DNA of 64,000 nt, taken from NCBI GenBank assembly GCA_014529385.2, contig CM043950.1, positions 74,655,935-74,719,934 on the forward strand. Reading direction: 5' to 3'. Under the pieces are notes generated by a model. That model was not told where the DNA came from. It made no database searches and saw only the letters and a program-made list of their open reading frames with translations. Numbering within the stretch: position 1 is the first letter of the stretch; every line of letters begins with the position of its first letter. Below, piece after piece: positions 54,910 through 64,000 of this stretch. The translations under genes were made by a program, and so were the position numbers. Origin of the DNA: Adiantum capillus-veneris (Eukaryota; Streptophyta; Polypodiopsida; Polypodiales; Pteridaceae).

Positions 54910-55222
54910 GCTGGCATCCACTACGGGTCTTGGCCGCTTACAACATTTACTCACTGGCGCGTTAGGTGACCGACACGGAGGATCTCTGCCAGTGATTCTA
55001 CAGCTGGACTACACTTATAGTGCCAGCCTAGTACACTTCTAGCGTGTTCACACTTAGTGACCGCATGTACATATGTGCTACTTTTCAGCTTTAGCACTTA
55101 GTCATTTTGTACTCTCTTTTCTGTGTGAAGAAGAAGAAGAAGCTTTCCATCTCTGTGTGCTTTGCGCTTGTCTTGTGTAGCTCTCTTGCATTCTCATTCT
55201 TTACAATAATGTGCTTGATGCA
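54882..55222 (+). repeat. 3' LTR of the + strand copia element
   Basis: It starts TGTTGAGATGTCGAGC after the polypurine tract. The right end is uncertain: candidate CA termini lie at about 55204 (TTTACA) and 55222 (GATGCA). No partner LTR is present to decide. Confidence 0.6.
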
Positions 55223-55406
55223 GATAATATGGTTTTTTATTTTCCTTTGGCTATTTGAAAATGGCATTTGTAAATGCATCATTGACCTGGAGAGCTATTA
55301 ATCAACTGCTTATATCTTTTCAACCAATTCCTCCGGTTAAGATTATGGTGAGTTTATAACTTTATACATATCTCCTTCTGAGTTTGAAGTAAGGACACAC
55401 ACACAC

Positions 55407-56160
55407 TTTTTTTTGTAAATCTTTGGGATTAATTTACAAGTGGGAAACCTCGAGGCGAGGAAAACTCAAGGAAAGGATCATGTACAAAAGAAATAACACA
55501 AAAGTATTCACCTGTGAAAGAGGACTAAAAGCATTCATAGGAAAGTTGATGTATCTCAAGGGTGATATCACCAACTTCCATGGCAACACTGGCAGCACGT
55601 AAAGATTTCCTAAGGGAAAGCTTGAAAACGGTCCAATAGACCCGAAATCTGACCCCCATAAAGAAGCCTGCAAATCACTGCAAGAAAGGCGGGAGAATGC
55701 CAAAAACCCAAAACCGCTAGTGGAGAACATAGAGAGTAAATGGAGCCGCATACAAGCGAATATGCGTCAAAGAAAAAATCTATTAATGTAGTAATCCCAA
55801 AGCAGGCGACTGATAGTCTCTTCGAAATTCAAACAGCGGACACAACAAGAAGAGCGAATATGACGCAACGTCCTGCATTGAGAAAAGAGACACCAAGAGA
55901 ACTCCAAGCAAGCATCGCCAGATAAACAATCACTCCTTCAAAGGCAAGTGGCTCTTCCAAACGGCAAAGAGAGGCTTCCTCCACCGGGTATCAGACTTGT
56001 GCATGGACCATAGTGCATTACAATGATCAGCAAGCCAAGGCCGCGGTAGAAGAAGAGCATAAACCTAACTAGTAGAAATGGCCTCAAAAGGCGTATCTCT
56101 GAAATTCCAATCAAACGTAAACTTCCCTTAGCCAAAGGCGGAATGGGTAAAAAGTCAATC
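55407..56160 (-). mobile_element. LINE 3' relic with zinc-binding RT C-terminus
   Basis: On the - strand: WRKPLFAVWKSHLPLKE, a stop, LFIWRCLLGVLLVSFLNAGR and, in the next frame, CCVRCLNFEETISRLLWDYY (about 56000-55780). This is the zf-RVT pattern (KxLWK..LP.K..LF.WR and CxxC...ET..HL.W.C) that follows the RT of plant LINEs. The 3' terminal block GGTTTCCCACTTGTAAAT and an A-tail (the T run 55407-55414) match the copy at 21319. Many stops are present. Confidence 0.7.
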
Positions 56161-56458
56161 AGAATGTGTTGAAGCTCTCTCCGAAGCTAACACGTAATAC
56201 ATACCCAATCCAAAACGACGAGCGGCAAGGGGAAAGTGGAAAGTATAGCCTGCCTTATCAACCACATCACCAACTAGGCAAAGGCCACGACAAGAGAGAA
56301 AGTATGCCTGCCAAGGCAAACGGTCAACCAAACAAAGAGAGAATGTCAGATTCCAATGAAGACTCTCCAAACAAAGAGAATTCCCTTCTTGTTGGTATCG
56401 ACCATGCCATGATAAATGCATTGTATCATCCTTCCAGGGTAGTCCAAGGATGAGTTTG

Positions 56459-56460
<2 letters not shown>
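56161..56460 (-). other. Possible upstream continuation of the LINE relic
   Basis: The - strand frame reads KLILGLPWKDDTMHLSWHGR and LHWNLTFSLCLVDRLPWQAY, in line with the LINE relic below it. No diagnostic motif was found, so the assignment is by position and strand. Confidence 0.35.

Positions 56461-56531
<71 letters not shown>
56461..56531. repeat. (CT)n microsatellite
   Basis: About 70 bases of pure CT. It lies inside or next to the LINE relic. Confidence 0.95.
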
Positions 56532-56534
<3 letters not shown>

Positions 56535-56958
56535 TGTGGACATGGATATCATTGTACATCTCGTGATTCATAACGCGACATGGCCTTCTATGACTACCCG
56601 CATAGGTTAATATGCACCCCGATGGTGATGTCGTAAGCTTCTCTCCTTCTGACACAATAGTATTCAACTTCGAGTATTGGAAAAGGTAGAAATCTATTAG
56701 TGAATAATGACCCTAAAAAATACACCTTTGCCATTGATCTGAGCCTATCACAAATTTTTTATTATTATATTTTGTTGGTTTTCCTTGCTTCTAGAAGTTT
56801 ACAATAAAAGAAAGAGTGAGAACAACCTCTTGGAAAAATTAAAAAAAATGATTTGATAGGAATTTTTTCTTGACTAGTTCACGGGAGGTGAAACGTAGAG
56901 GGAGAACCTAGTGGTAAAGGGAAGGGAAAATATGTAAATGTGAAAAGAAAAGATATGA
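56532..56958. other. No recognised feature
   Basis: AT-rich sequence without coding signal or repeat boundary. Confidence 0.4.
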
Positions 56959-57700
56959 TGTGGTTGTGGAGCCATGCACCCATGATTCAAGGGTCATGAG
57001 TGGCTCATATCATCATGGCTTTGGAGCCATATGATGATTCAAACAGATGGGACCCAAGTGGAAGACTTGGTAAAGGAAGGAACCGGACACATGATTTTGC
57101 TGAATTTTTAAAAAATACTTCCACTCCGATCCAAGAAAAGTTGTCTTCATAAAAGTTGTATCTGATGAGCTGGAGATTTTGACCATATTTTTTTAATAAT
57201 TTTTGCATCTACGGTCTAGGAGATATGGTCAAAATGGCGGACGCAAGTTTTTTCAACTGTGGTGGAGACCACCCCCTCTACCTTTACACACACACACCCT
57301 TCCTTTTCCACATTGAGGCCTTCTCTAAAAATCAGCCATTAGTCTTCTCACCCTCCTCTCTCTCAAGCTCAAAAACCCATCAAAATTCCTCTTCTAATCA
57401 CCTCTCAAGTCATGCTTAATCTTGTTGTAGTTCATAAGTTCTCATTCAACCCCTTTCTATTATTACTAGATATGTATTGATTTTATGTAGATTCTTTACA
57501 TTTTAAAATAAGGAAGCTCTTGGACTCAAGCTATGGAGGAAGAAGTGAAGACAACACAAGTGATGATGGAGCTAATTAGTTGCAAATTGGTCAACAAATC
57601 ACTTGGAAGGAGCTGCTTCATTGGTTGAATGTCCCTAATCAAGCTTCATTTGTACAAATTACACTTGGATCTTAACCTCACTCCTAATCACTCTCTTTCC

Positions 57701-57708
57701 TATATAAA
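57701..57708 (+). promoter_or_regulatory. TATA box of gypsy element 3 LTR
   Basis: TATATAAA lies in a CT-rich context (CTTTCCTATATAAAGAGGCC), about 560 bases upstream of the LTR end. This is a typical LTR core promoter. Confidence 0.6.
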
Positions 57709-58022
57709 GAGGCCTTTCCCTTTGTAATTTCAAGCCTCCCTCAGCCCCATTGAGTCTTTGTATCACTCACCATGAGCCCATAAGCTCATTCATTCACTCT
57801 ATTCTTGAACATTCTAGAGTGCAAATTGTTTCATGCTAGTAACCTCTCCTCCTCTTACTTATGTTAATTAAGAGAAATCTTGTATATGTGAGTGAGAGTG
57901 CTTGATGTGATCTTGGCTAATCCTTGAGTGGTTGTTTGGTAATCTACATGCTATTTGTGTTGGGAGTGTTTGAAGTCATCCATTCCTTGTACACACACTA
58001 AGGTTAATGCTTCATTCATAGT

Positions 58023-58144
<122 letters not shown>

Positions 58145-58264
58145 TGTAGCGGTCCTCGTCCACGCTTCCAAGACTAGGTGGTGCCCTCATCTCATTTCCC
58201 TTGTGGCGCAATGGAGTTTGTTTTGGTGTAGAGGCTGCCATTCCAAATTTCCTTCGTCATAAAT

Positions 58265-58282
58265 TGGTGCCCCCACTGAGGA
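58265..58282 (+). promoter_or_regulatory. Primer binding site of gypsy element 3
   Basis: TGGTGCCCCCACTGAGGA is identical over 18 bases to the site at 27215-27232 and lies five bases after the LTR end. Confidence 0.75.
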
Positions 58283-58309
58283 GTTTTCAAGCAGCGCTCT
58301 GTCAATCCT

Positions 58310-58813
58310 TTGAAGGAAGATCCATCAAATTCTCTGAGACTTCCACTATGGTCTCCCCAAGAAGCTCGAGAAAAGAAGCGTCTTTATCGACAAACGACAC
58401 ATATGCGGGTAAAGAGAGTTAACTACACACACCCTTCTTTGCTTCAAGGAAAATCTTGTAGTCATCAAGTCCCTAGGTCAAAGCATTGTGTTGAGTGCTT
58501 TGTGGCTAGTGTGAAGACACTTCCTTTGAAGCCTCGACTCCAGGTGGTGAAAGCACTCTCAAACTCGGGTATGAACAAATTTTTGGAGGGGGAGCTACAC
58601 ATCAATGGGGTGCGGTATTGGCAAGAGGCTACATATGGTGATGCACTCCAACTACTACTAGCAAGAAGGCTCAAGGTGGTTGAGAGGGTAGCCATTGAAC
58701 CCTATGAACTCTACAAAGCTGAAGATGGTCACACCAAAGCTAGGCTAATCACTGGTGAGCAAATTCTTCACATCTCTCAAATGGTGGGATCCAAAAGAGC
58801 TCAACTTCAATGA
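58310..58813 (+). pseudogene. Unknown ORF after the primer site, gypsy element 3
   Basis: This frame of 168 codons including the stop begins without an obvious ATG choice. It has a basic N-terminal part, then LQVVKALSNSGMNKFLEGEL, HINGVRYWQEATYGDALQLL and KARLITGEQILHIS. It ends in TGA (58811-58813), and the same frame then continues as the pre-gag module ORF. The two may be one protein with a single stop. There is no similar sequence before gag in the Tat element. The family is not recognised. Confidence 0.45.
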
Positions 58814-59278
58814 AGTTCTTCATGGAAGTTTGTATTTAATGCACCAATAAATAATCCCATTTTCTACAACTTTCAATCAGTTCAGAATATTAGGGTGAAT
58901 GTGCGCATTGATAGAAATATTTTTTTCCAAGAAAGATTGGTCTTCTATTTTGGAGCTGAGAGGTTGAGAGAGATATTGTTGTCCCCTGACCCTATAATAT
59001 TTCCTATTTTGGAGTATAATGTATCTTTTGATGTTCACATCTTCGTCTTGCTTCAAGCATACTCCATGAATCATAGGGATTTATACGGACCTTTCCAACC
59101 TCTTGCTAGACAAATTGTGCATATAATAGCTAGCACAAAGCTTAGGTTCCAAAACATCATAAGGAACTTACTAGGCCCTCGTCGTCTAGCTGAGATTAAT
59201 GCATCTATCAATCCATTTATTCTACCCTTAATAAGATATGATTTGGGCCTAGACGTTTTCATCTTTGTGCTGTATTGA
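58814..59278 (+). CDS. Pre-gag ORF with two copies of the conserved module
   Basis: In frame after the TGA, the first module spans 58889-59053 (IFFQERLVFYFGAERLREIL, then VSFDVHIFVLL). It is about 31/55 identical to the single module at 27973-28191. A diverged second copy follows (NLLGPRRLAEI, then YDLGLDVFIFVLY), ending at the stop 59276-59278. The gag frame begins 20 bases later, in another phase. No ATG is seen before the first module in this frame, so a non-ATG start or readthrough of the TGA would be needed. The family is not recognised. Confidence 0.55.
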   Translation, partial: SSSWKFVFNAPINNPIFYNFQSVQNIRVNVRIDRNIFFQERLVFYFGAERLREILLSPDPIIFPILEYNVSFDVHIFVLLQAYSMNHRDLYGPFQPLARQIVHIIASTKLRFQNIIRNLLGPRRLAEINASINPFILPLIRYDLGLDVFIFVLY

Positions 59279-59298
59279 GAGGAAGGCAACCCATTTTT

Positions 59299-60340
59299 AT
59301 GATGGCTTTCCCAAATTTTTTTGGGCGAAGTGGGGAAAATGCTGGTGAGTTTTTGGATAACTTGGAGATGGCTTTCCTTGTCTCTGGGAGGGATGACGAA
59401 GCATTGAAATTGAGAGCTTTTCCTTTGGTGCTCAAAGAAGAAGCTAGGGTATGGTTCCAGGCTCTAGATCCAACCCAAAGAATTGATTGGGAGGGATTGA
59501 AGGCGGCTTTCCTACGAAGATTTCAACGATCCAATTCGGCAGAAGAACTATGGCAACAGCTTCTGGCCCTTCATCAAGTTGACCCTCATGGTTATGCAAC
59601 CTATGAGGAAGGTTTTCTGAAACTTTGGGGGCAATGGTCAGACTCACTAAACCTTGGTGAGCGAGCTCCCAATTGCCTCCAAAAGGATCGATTTATCTCA
59701 GGTTTGTACCCCTTGCTAAGGGAGAAGGTAAAGAGCAAATTTCCAAATGATTTTGAAGATGCCTTAAGAATTGCTAGGGAAAAGAATAGAAAGATTCTCT
59801 ATCAAGCCCAAGCTGGCCAGCTAGCTTTGGGAGGCAATATCACAACTATGGAAGCTTCTCACATACCTCCAAATGTGCCTAATGCACCAGACCTCAATAG
59901 AGGTCAACAAGAAGATATGCTCCAACAAATAAACAATCTCACAAACCAGCTAGAGGGGTTGAGAGTAAATCTTGTGCAGGGTGCAAGAAGGCCTATTGAG
60001 GGAAATGGTGGGAATCGGCCACCAATGTGACGTCAAGTAAGGGAAATGTTGTGTTAAAATTGTGGGAAAAATGGCCACGGCATGTATAATTTTCCTCATC
60101 CCAAAAGATATGACTACCCTGTCAGAGGTCCTCGACAACAAGTAAGTCCTCCCCGTGCTAGAGATCAAGCACAAGAGCAACCGCAACCTCAAATTTTGCA
60201 GCCACCTCATTCTCAAGCTCAAGCCCCTGCTACTCAACCAAATGTGAGCATCATAAGGATGGAGGAGGTCCTCAAGGGCAGAAGAAACCAGGAAGAAGCA
60301 CAATATTATGATTCTTACTGCTTAGCATTTTTTTAAGAAA
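59299..60340 (+). pseudogene. gag, gypsy element 3
   Basis: From ATG 59299 the frame reads MMAFPNFFGRSGENAGEFLD, FPLVLKEEARVWFQALDPTQ, IDWEGLKAAFLRRFQRSNSA and LREKVKSKFPNDFEDALRIA, the Retrotrans_gag fold. It resembles the N-terminus of the Tat polyprotein (MAFSYPEFHGRSDEDVEEFL). A stop at 60028 and another before NCGKNGHGMYNF (about 60058-60095) break it. That knuckle has lost its last cysteine. A Q- and P-rich tail ends at 60334. No protease or pol follows, so the element is truncated here. Confidence 0.85.
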
Positions 60341-60859
60341 AATAGGCTTAACAACAAAACAAAATATGAAAAGAAACATTGTGTAATTGGTATAACTCAC
60401 CTAACAACTTCGAAGCTTTCCACTATGCACACTACATCATGCGCAATAAGTGGGCCTCTTCAACCAGGTGGATTTACAAGAGAAATGTATAATTTGAGCA
60501 TCAAATTAATAAATTTAGAAACTATATAATTAGATCTTATCATACATGTGAAGTGACGAGTGATGTTAAATGCCTTCTTTGGCTTGGCATCTATAAAGAG
60601 GAAGATTTCAACCGTATTTAAAAAACGCGTAATACTATACTAACATCCACATATTTATATACACACATATATGACATGTTTTTATATCAACTTTGATCTT
60701 ATTTGCAAAATAAAAAGTGAAAGCGTACAATCCATAAAACTCATATAGTAGAAGTGCTTTACTTTCTAATAGTCATTATATTTAAGAAGAGTCTTCTCTA
60801 ACCATTTATCAAACCACTTTGTACACATCATAACGTGTGAGAACTAGTGGACTTATTCC
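60341..60859. other. No recognised feature
   Basis: AT-rich non-coding sequence between the gypsy gag and a MITE. No repeat boundary was found. Confidence 0.4.
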
Positions 60860-60990
60860 CATAGTAACAGTGGATGCCCTTTTTTGGGCTTCCCGTCCCC
60901 ACTTGCCATCCTGCCCTCTTTTTTACACTAAAAATCCATTTGAGCCCCATCCCCTGTTCCCCGTCCAAGAATGCGTCCCTTGTGACTATG
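60860..60990 (-). mobile_element. hAT-like MITE, copy 2
   Basis: This 131-base element begins CATAGTAACA and ends TGTGACTATG. It is flanked by a perfect 8-base duplication CTTATTCC (60852-60859 and 60991-60998). Its reverse complement aligns with 37003-37140 over the whole length (CATAGTCACAAGGGA, GGGGCTCAAATGGAT, GGATGGCAAGTGGGG). Confidence 0.88.
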
Positions 60991-61067
60991 CTTATTCCAT
61001 CATTTTAAGAGTTTCTATGCTTTGTTTACTTATGTAGACCTTCAGAGCTCTCCTAGATCTCACAATT

Positions 61068-61350
61068 GATAAAGCAACATACAATTGGCCATGGGAAAAG
61101 AAGTATACGGCTAAATACCAAGTACATGTAGAGATTTTCCTAGAGACTTATCGCGAACTGTCTTCGTCTTATATCAAAAGAAGGTTGGAGAGATGTAGAT
61201 ATCTAACCATTGATAAGAAACATACGATTGGTTATGGGAAAAGACTGGAGTATACGACTAAAGATCAAGTACATATAGTTTTCCCTATGAACTTATGAGG
61301 AACTATCTTTGTCTTATATCAAAAGAAAGTTGGAGAGAAGTAGGTATGAA
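61068..61350 (-). repeat. Tandem duplication in the helicase C-terminus
   Basis: Two direct copies of about 140 bases (about 61068-61203 and 61208-61348) share ACATACNATTGG, ATGGGAAAAGA, CCAAGTACAT-like and CTTATATCAAAAGAA blocks. The duplication repeats the final helicase motif region. Confidence 0.75.
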
Positions 61351-61689
61351 TGTAATGCGAGGTAAGAATACTTTATCTCCACAATTAGTGTTGGTCATAA
61401 TCTCTCCTTCTATCACTTTAAATTGAAATTTCCTGCAAATCGATCTAATTCAATGACACGACACTTGCTGAGCATCCAAAATTTCAAAGCAAAATTATTT
61501 GTGCATTCTTCTTTAAAAGCAAACAATACGAAAGAAACCCACCACCAAAATTCAAAATATTATTATATTCAATAGTGTATCCAAAGTTATCTCCTTCCAT
61601 GGAAGATACATTGGAGTCTGTATTGAGATATTCTATTACTCCCCATCCAACAAACCCAAAGCACAATCATTTACCCCATTGACTTCCTT

Positions 61690-61863
61690 TTTTTTTTCTT
61701 TCTTTTTTACAAAACTCACAATTGTGAGTGAATTATATTAATCAATCCAAAAAATTACAAGGTCTTGACATGCTCGTGTTGAGCCATGACAACATCTAGG
61801 GACCAAAATTACATCGGCTATTAGGGCAGCCACCCCTACCAACCCGTCCCCTTATCCTTGATA
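61690..61863 (-). mobile_element. Short non-LTR insertion in the helicase
   Basis: A 174-base segment with an A-tail on the - strand (the T-rich run 61688-61707) interrupts the helicase. It is flanked by direct repeats of about 27 bases (CACAATCATTTACC...GACTTC at 61662-61689 and 61864-61890, three mismatches). This is the structure of target-primed retrotransposition. It may be a SINE or a truncated LINE. No pol III boxes were seen. Confidence 0.7.
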
Positions 61864-62249
61864 CACAATCATTTACCGCATCGACTTCTTGATTCCTAAG
61901 CGCCCAAATAGCATGATCTCTGAAAAAGTATCTTTATATACACAACACAACAGACTTTGAAGTCCACTATTTAATTTTACAATGGCATATTACTTTTAAA
62001 TTTTCATCAAAATGACTCTTTCCAATGGAGCGATTTTCAATATTTAGAAATCATTGACTAAATTCTTATTCAAATACATCACCACAACCTTAGATAACAT
62101 GCATATTCTCAGCTAAGAAGAGCACTTGCACATGTGACCATAGCTTCGAGCAACATAATATGACATCAATAATATCCTCTCAAAAACCTTTTACAATTAG
62201 TGGTAGAATCTCTTGAAAATATCCTCCAAACAATACCACTTTATCCCCA

Positions 62250-62420
62250 AATTTAAAGATCCCATTGGATTATAATGCTATTAGTATATGTAACATTCGA
62301 GGGAACAGTTCGGAAGCAGAGCTTTTGAAGCTTGGATGACCGATCATATGGGATGAGGCACCAATGACACACCGCTATAATTTTACAAGACCTTGATACG
62401 ACTAAACGTGACATTATGAG
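62250..62420 (+). other. Inverted internal segment of the helicase (Walker B region)
   Basis: On the + strand, against the gene's direction, it reads FKIPLDYNAISICNIRGNSS, EAELLKL, IIWDEAPMTHRY and DTTKRDIMS. In related helicases this stretch sits exactly between GHTTYS-like and FGGKVV-like motifs, which here are the two sides of the segment on the - strand. Thus about 170 bases have been inverted in place. Confidence 0.75.
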
Positions 62421-63349
62421 TAAGTTGTATGGCCTTTGGATAGAAGGAGGGATGCTATACCTAAAGATGTGAATGCCAAAGCAATTATATTGTGGCCACA
62501 CAAATAAGAAAGCAAGCAGTTATAAAGACAGGTCTTCCCAGAGCCACTCGGATCAATCAAAACAAAAATGTCACATGCACCATAATCATCTGCATTCAAT
62601 ATTGAGTCATAATCTCTTCTTTGGCACTCATTCATGATTATTTCCATATCAACATTTACCAATGCCTATCTTATTGTATCAAACATCACCTCCTCAATTA
62701 GTAACCCATTTTGCAATCTAGTCCATAATAATCATTCTCGTGTTGACATGCCTTGAAAATCACACAAATGCTTTCAGTATTGTTGCAATATTTTCTCTAT
62801 TTGTAACAACGCCAAGTCTTTTACAAAATCACAATCAATCTCCTAGCTAGGCAAGCTTCCTTGAGGGAAGGATACAAAATTCCATCAATAGTTCAGATCT
62901 CTTCACTAGACATACATTCTTTACAAATTGTCAAAAGCATACGGAAGAAGTATTTTTTCAAGAGCACTGTGAGAGACATTATACATGCCTATAACATACC
63001 CTCGTCTTCTTTGTATCCATTTCTTAGAGAAGCGGTTTTCCATTCACACAGGAAATGGATACAATAGCGTACGCTCATCTTTCTACAATTCATTAGCTTT
63101 GAACTATTCTCTAAGATTAATGTTTTGATTTCTATCTCATGTCAATACATCTTGCAAATTATCATCGTCATTAAAGACTACACTATTTTGCATAGACAGA
63201 TGAACTTGCAATCTTTGTATATCAAGCTTTTTTTAATGCATCTAATAAGAGTAAATAAGTAAGCACATCTCTTTTGCAAATATGTACCTTGCATCCAAGT
63301 AAACATTTATCGTATCAAGAACTGATTTGGAGGAGATTTCAACAGGTTC

Positions 63350-64000
63350 CTCTAGTAATAGTCAAAGATTCTCGACAGGATATTGTTGATGTAAAATTAT
63401 GTCGTTGGAGCCTCCACTGGAACATGTAGTCACATATGCAAGAGCTCTTCTTAACTCAGAATATGGATGCTATCTAAGGTTATGGTGATGTATCTGAGCA
63501 AGCATTTAGACAATTTGGAATAGCTACATTGAAGAGAGCCATTCTGATGAAAATGTAAAATTACTCGAGCATATGCTATTGAAAATAGTGGACTTCAAAG
63601 TCTATTGTCTTGGTCATACAAAAATATGAACACAAGTGAAGTCTATAATAGTTTTTTTCAGGGATTGTACAATCTTGGCACCTAAAAATGAAAAAGTTGA
63701 TGCCGTAGATGATTATGCTTTGGTTTTGTTGGATGGGGAGAAAATAGATTATCTCACTACAGACTCCGTTGTATCTTCCATGAACACAAATAATTTTACA
63801 TACACTATTGAATATATTGATAGCTTGATTTTTAATGGTAGGTATACAATTGATTTGCAAAAACTTTCAATCTAAAGTGATAGAAGCCTAGATTATAATT
63901 GGAACTAACTATGGAGATAGAGTATTCCTCCCTCTCATTACATTCATGCCTACCACTCTCTAGATTCTTTTTGATGTGAGATGAAGCCATTTCTAATAGG
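63350..64000 (+). pseudogene. Helitron/PIF1-type helicase, copy 2 (partial, cut by window edge)
   Basis: It starts in mid-domain with SRQDIVDVKLCRWSLHWNM (about 63373-63430) and LTQNMDAI. It continues with FFRDCTILAPKNEKVDAVDD and LTTDSVVSSMNTNNFTYTIE (63650-63810), then IGTNYGDRVFLPLITFMPTT near 63905-63960. It is in the opposite orientation to copy 1 and begins about 25 bases from that copy's N-terminal end. Stops are present. The rest lies beyond the window. Confidence 0.78.

Larger units (their letters stand above)
51125..55222 (+). mobile_element. 5'-truncated copia element, + strand
   Basis: The element begins inside gag, immediately after the kinase relic, so the 5' LTR, primer site and first two thirds of gag are missing. 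Protease, integrase, RT and RNase H follow in order, with few stops, then a polypurine tract (54868-54881) and an LTR from TGTTGAGATG (54882). It is less decayed than the - strand copia element. Confidence 0.9.
61040..63325 (-). pseudogene. Helitron/PIF1-type helicase, copy 1
   Basis: From the N-terminal side on the - strand: INVYLDARYIFAKEMCLLIY (about 63318-63260), LDIQRLQVHLSMQNSVVF (about 63225-63170), RRRGYVIGMYNVSHSALEKI (about 63030-62970), then DPSGSGKTCLYNCLLSYLCG with the Walker A motif (about 62560-62500). An inverted piece with Walker B follows, then FGDKVVLFGGYFQEILPLI (about 62262-62205), an RDHAI...NQEVDAVND segment (about 61920-61870) and the C-terminal KVFLPRITFIP and FSHGQLYVALS blocks (to about 61080). 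These are the rolling-circle element helicase motifs, which would unwind DNA during transposition. Stops, an insertion, an inversion and a tandem duplication disable it. Confidence 0.8.

Overview
The window is nuclear DNA of a land plant and is built almost entirely from transposable elements. I found no intact host gene, rRNA or tRNA gene, CRISPR array or bacterial-type operon. The evidence for a plant is the element mix (Ty3/gypsy including a Tat-type element with two RNase H domains, Ty1/copia with initiator-Met primer sites, LINEs with an L1-like ORF1, Helitron/PIF1 helicase, MITEs), a broken BRI1-family receptor kinase gene, and long CT/GA microsatellites. The style would suit a large, repeat-rich genome such as a fern or another seed-free plant, but that is a weak inference and the sequence does not settle the species.

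Layout. 1-9229: an old, frameshifted Ty3/gypsy element on the + strand (gag, protease, RT, RNase H, integrase, then a second protease-like domain), followed at 9230 by its probable 3' LTR, up to about 11.4 kb. 11578-19357: a gag-only, copia-type LTR element whose body (leader, gag, polypurine tract, part of the LTR) is repeated three times head to tail. 19358-21300: no recognisable gene. 21.3-22.6 kb: a LINE 3' end, a probable tRNA-derived SINE and unidentified sequence. 22796-35575: one LINE on the - strand (ORF1 then ORF2) split inside its endonuclease by a young Tat-type gypsy element (26069-34813, two 1140-bp LTRs, one 1783-codon polyprotein). 35.6-44.2 kb: unidentified decayed coding fragments, relics of two more gypsy elements and two MITEs. 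44195-51125: a BRI1-like receptor kinase pseudogene cut by a complete but decayed copia element (44689-49836, - strand) and ended by a second, 5'-truncated copia element (about 51125-55222, + strand). 55.4-56.5 kb: a LINE 3' relic. About 56959-60336: LTR, primer site, upstream ORFs and gag of a third gypsy element. 60860-60990: a hAT-like MITE. 61040-64000: two opposed copies of a Helitron/PIF1-type helicase, one with an internal inversion.

How the parts relate. Only the Tat element looks recent enough to be functional: its LTRs are nearly identical and its polyprotein is open throughout. All other coding regions carry stops, frameshifts or truncations. The least explained item is a small ORF just upstream of gag in two different gypsy elements (27973-28191 and about 58814-59278). 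It encodes a conserved module of about 55 residues, and the second element carries a further, diverged copy. I could not assign it to any family. Other structural points of note are a precise internal inversion in the Helitron helicase, the tandem triplication of the gag-only element at its CT tracts, and the degeneration of the original RNase H beside the acquired one in the Tat element.
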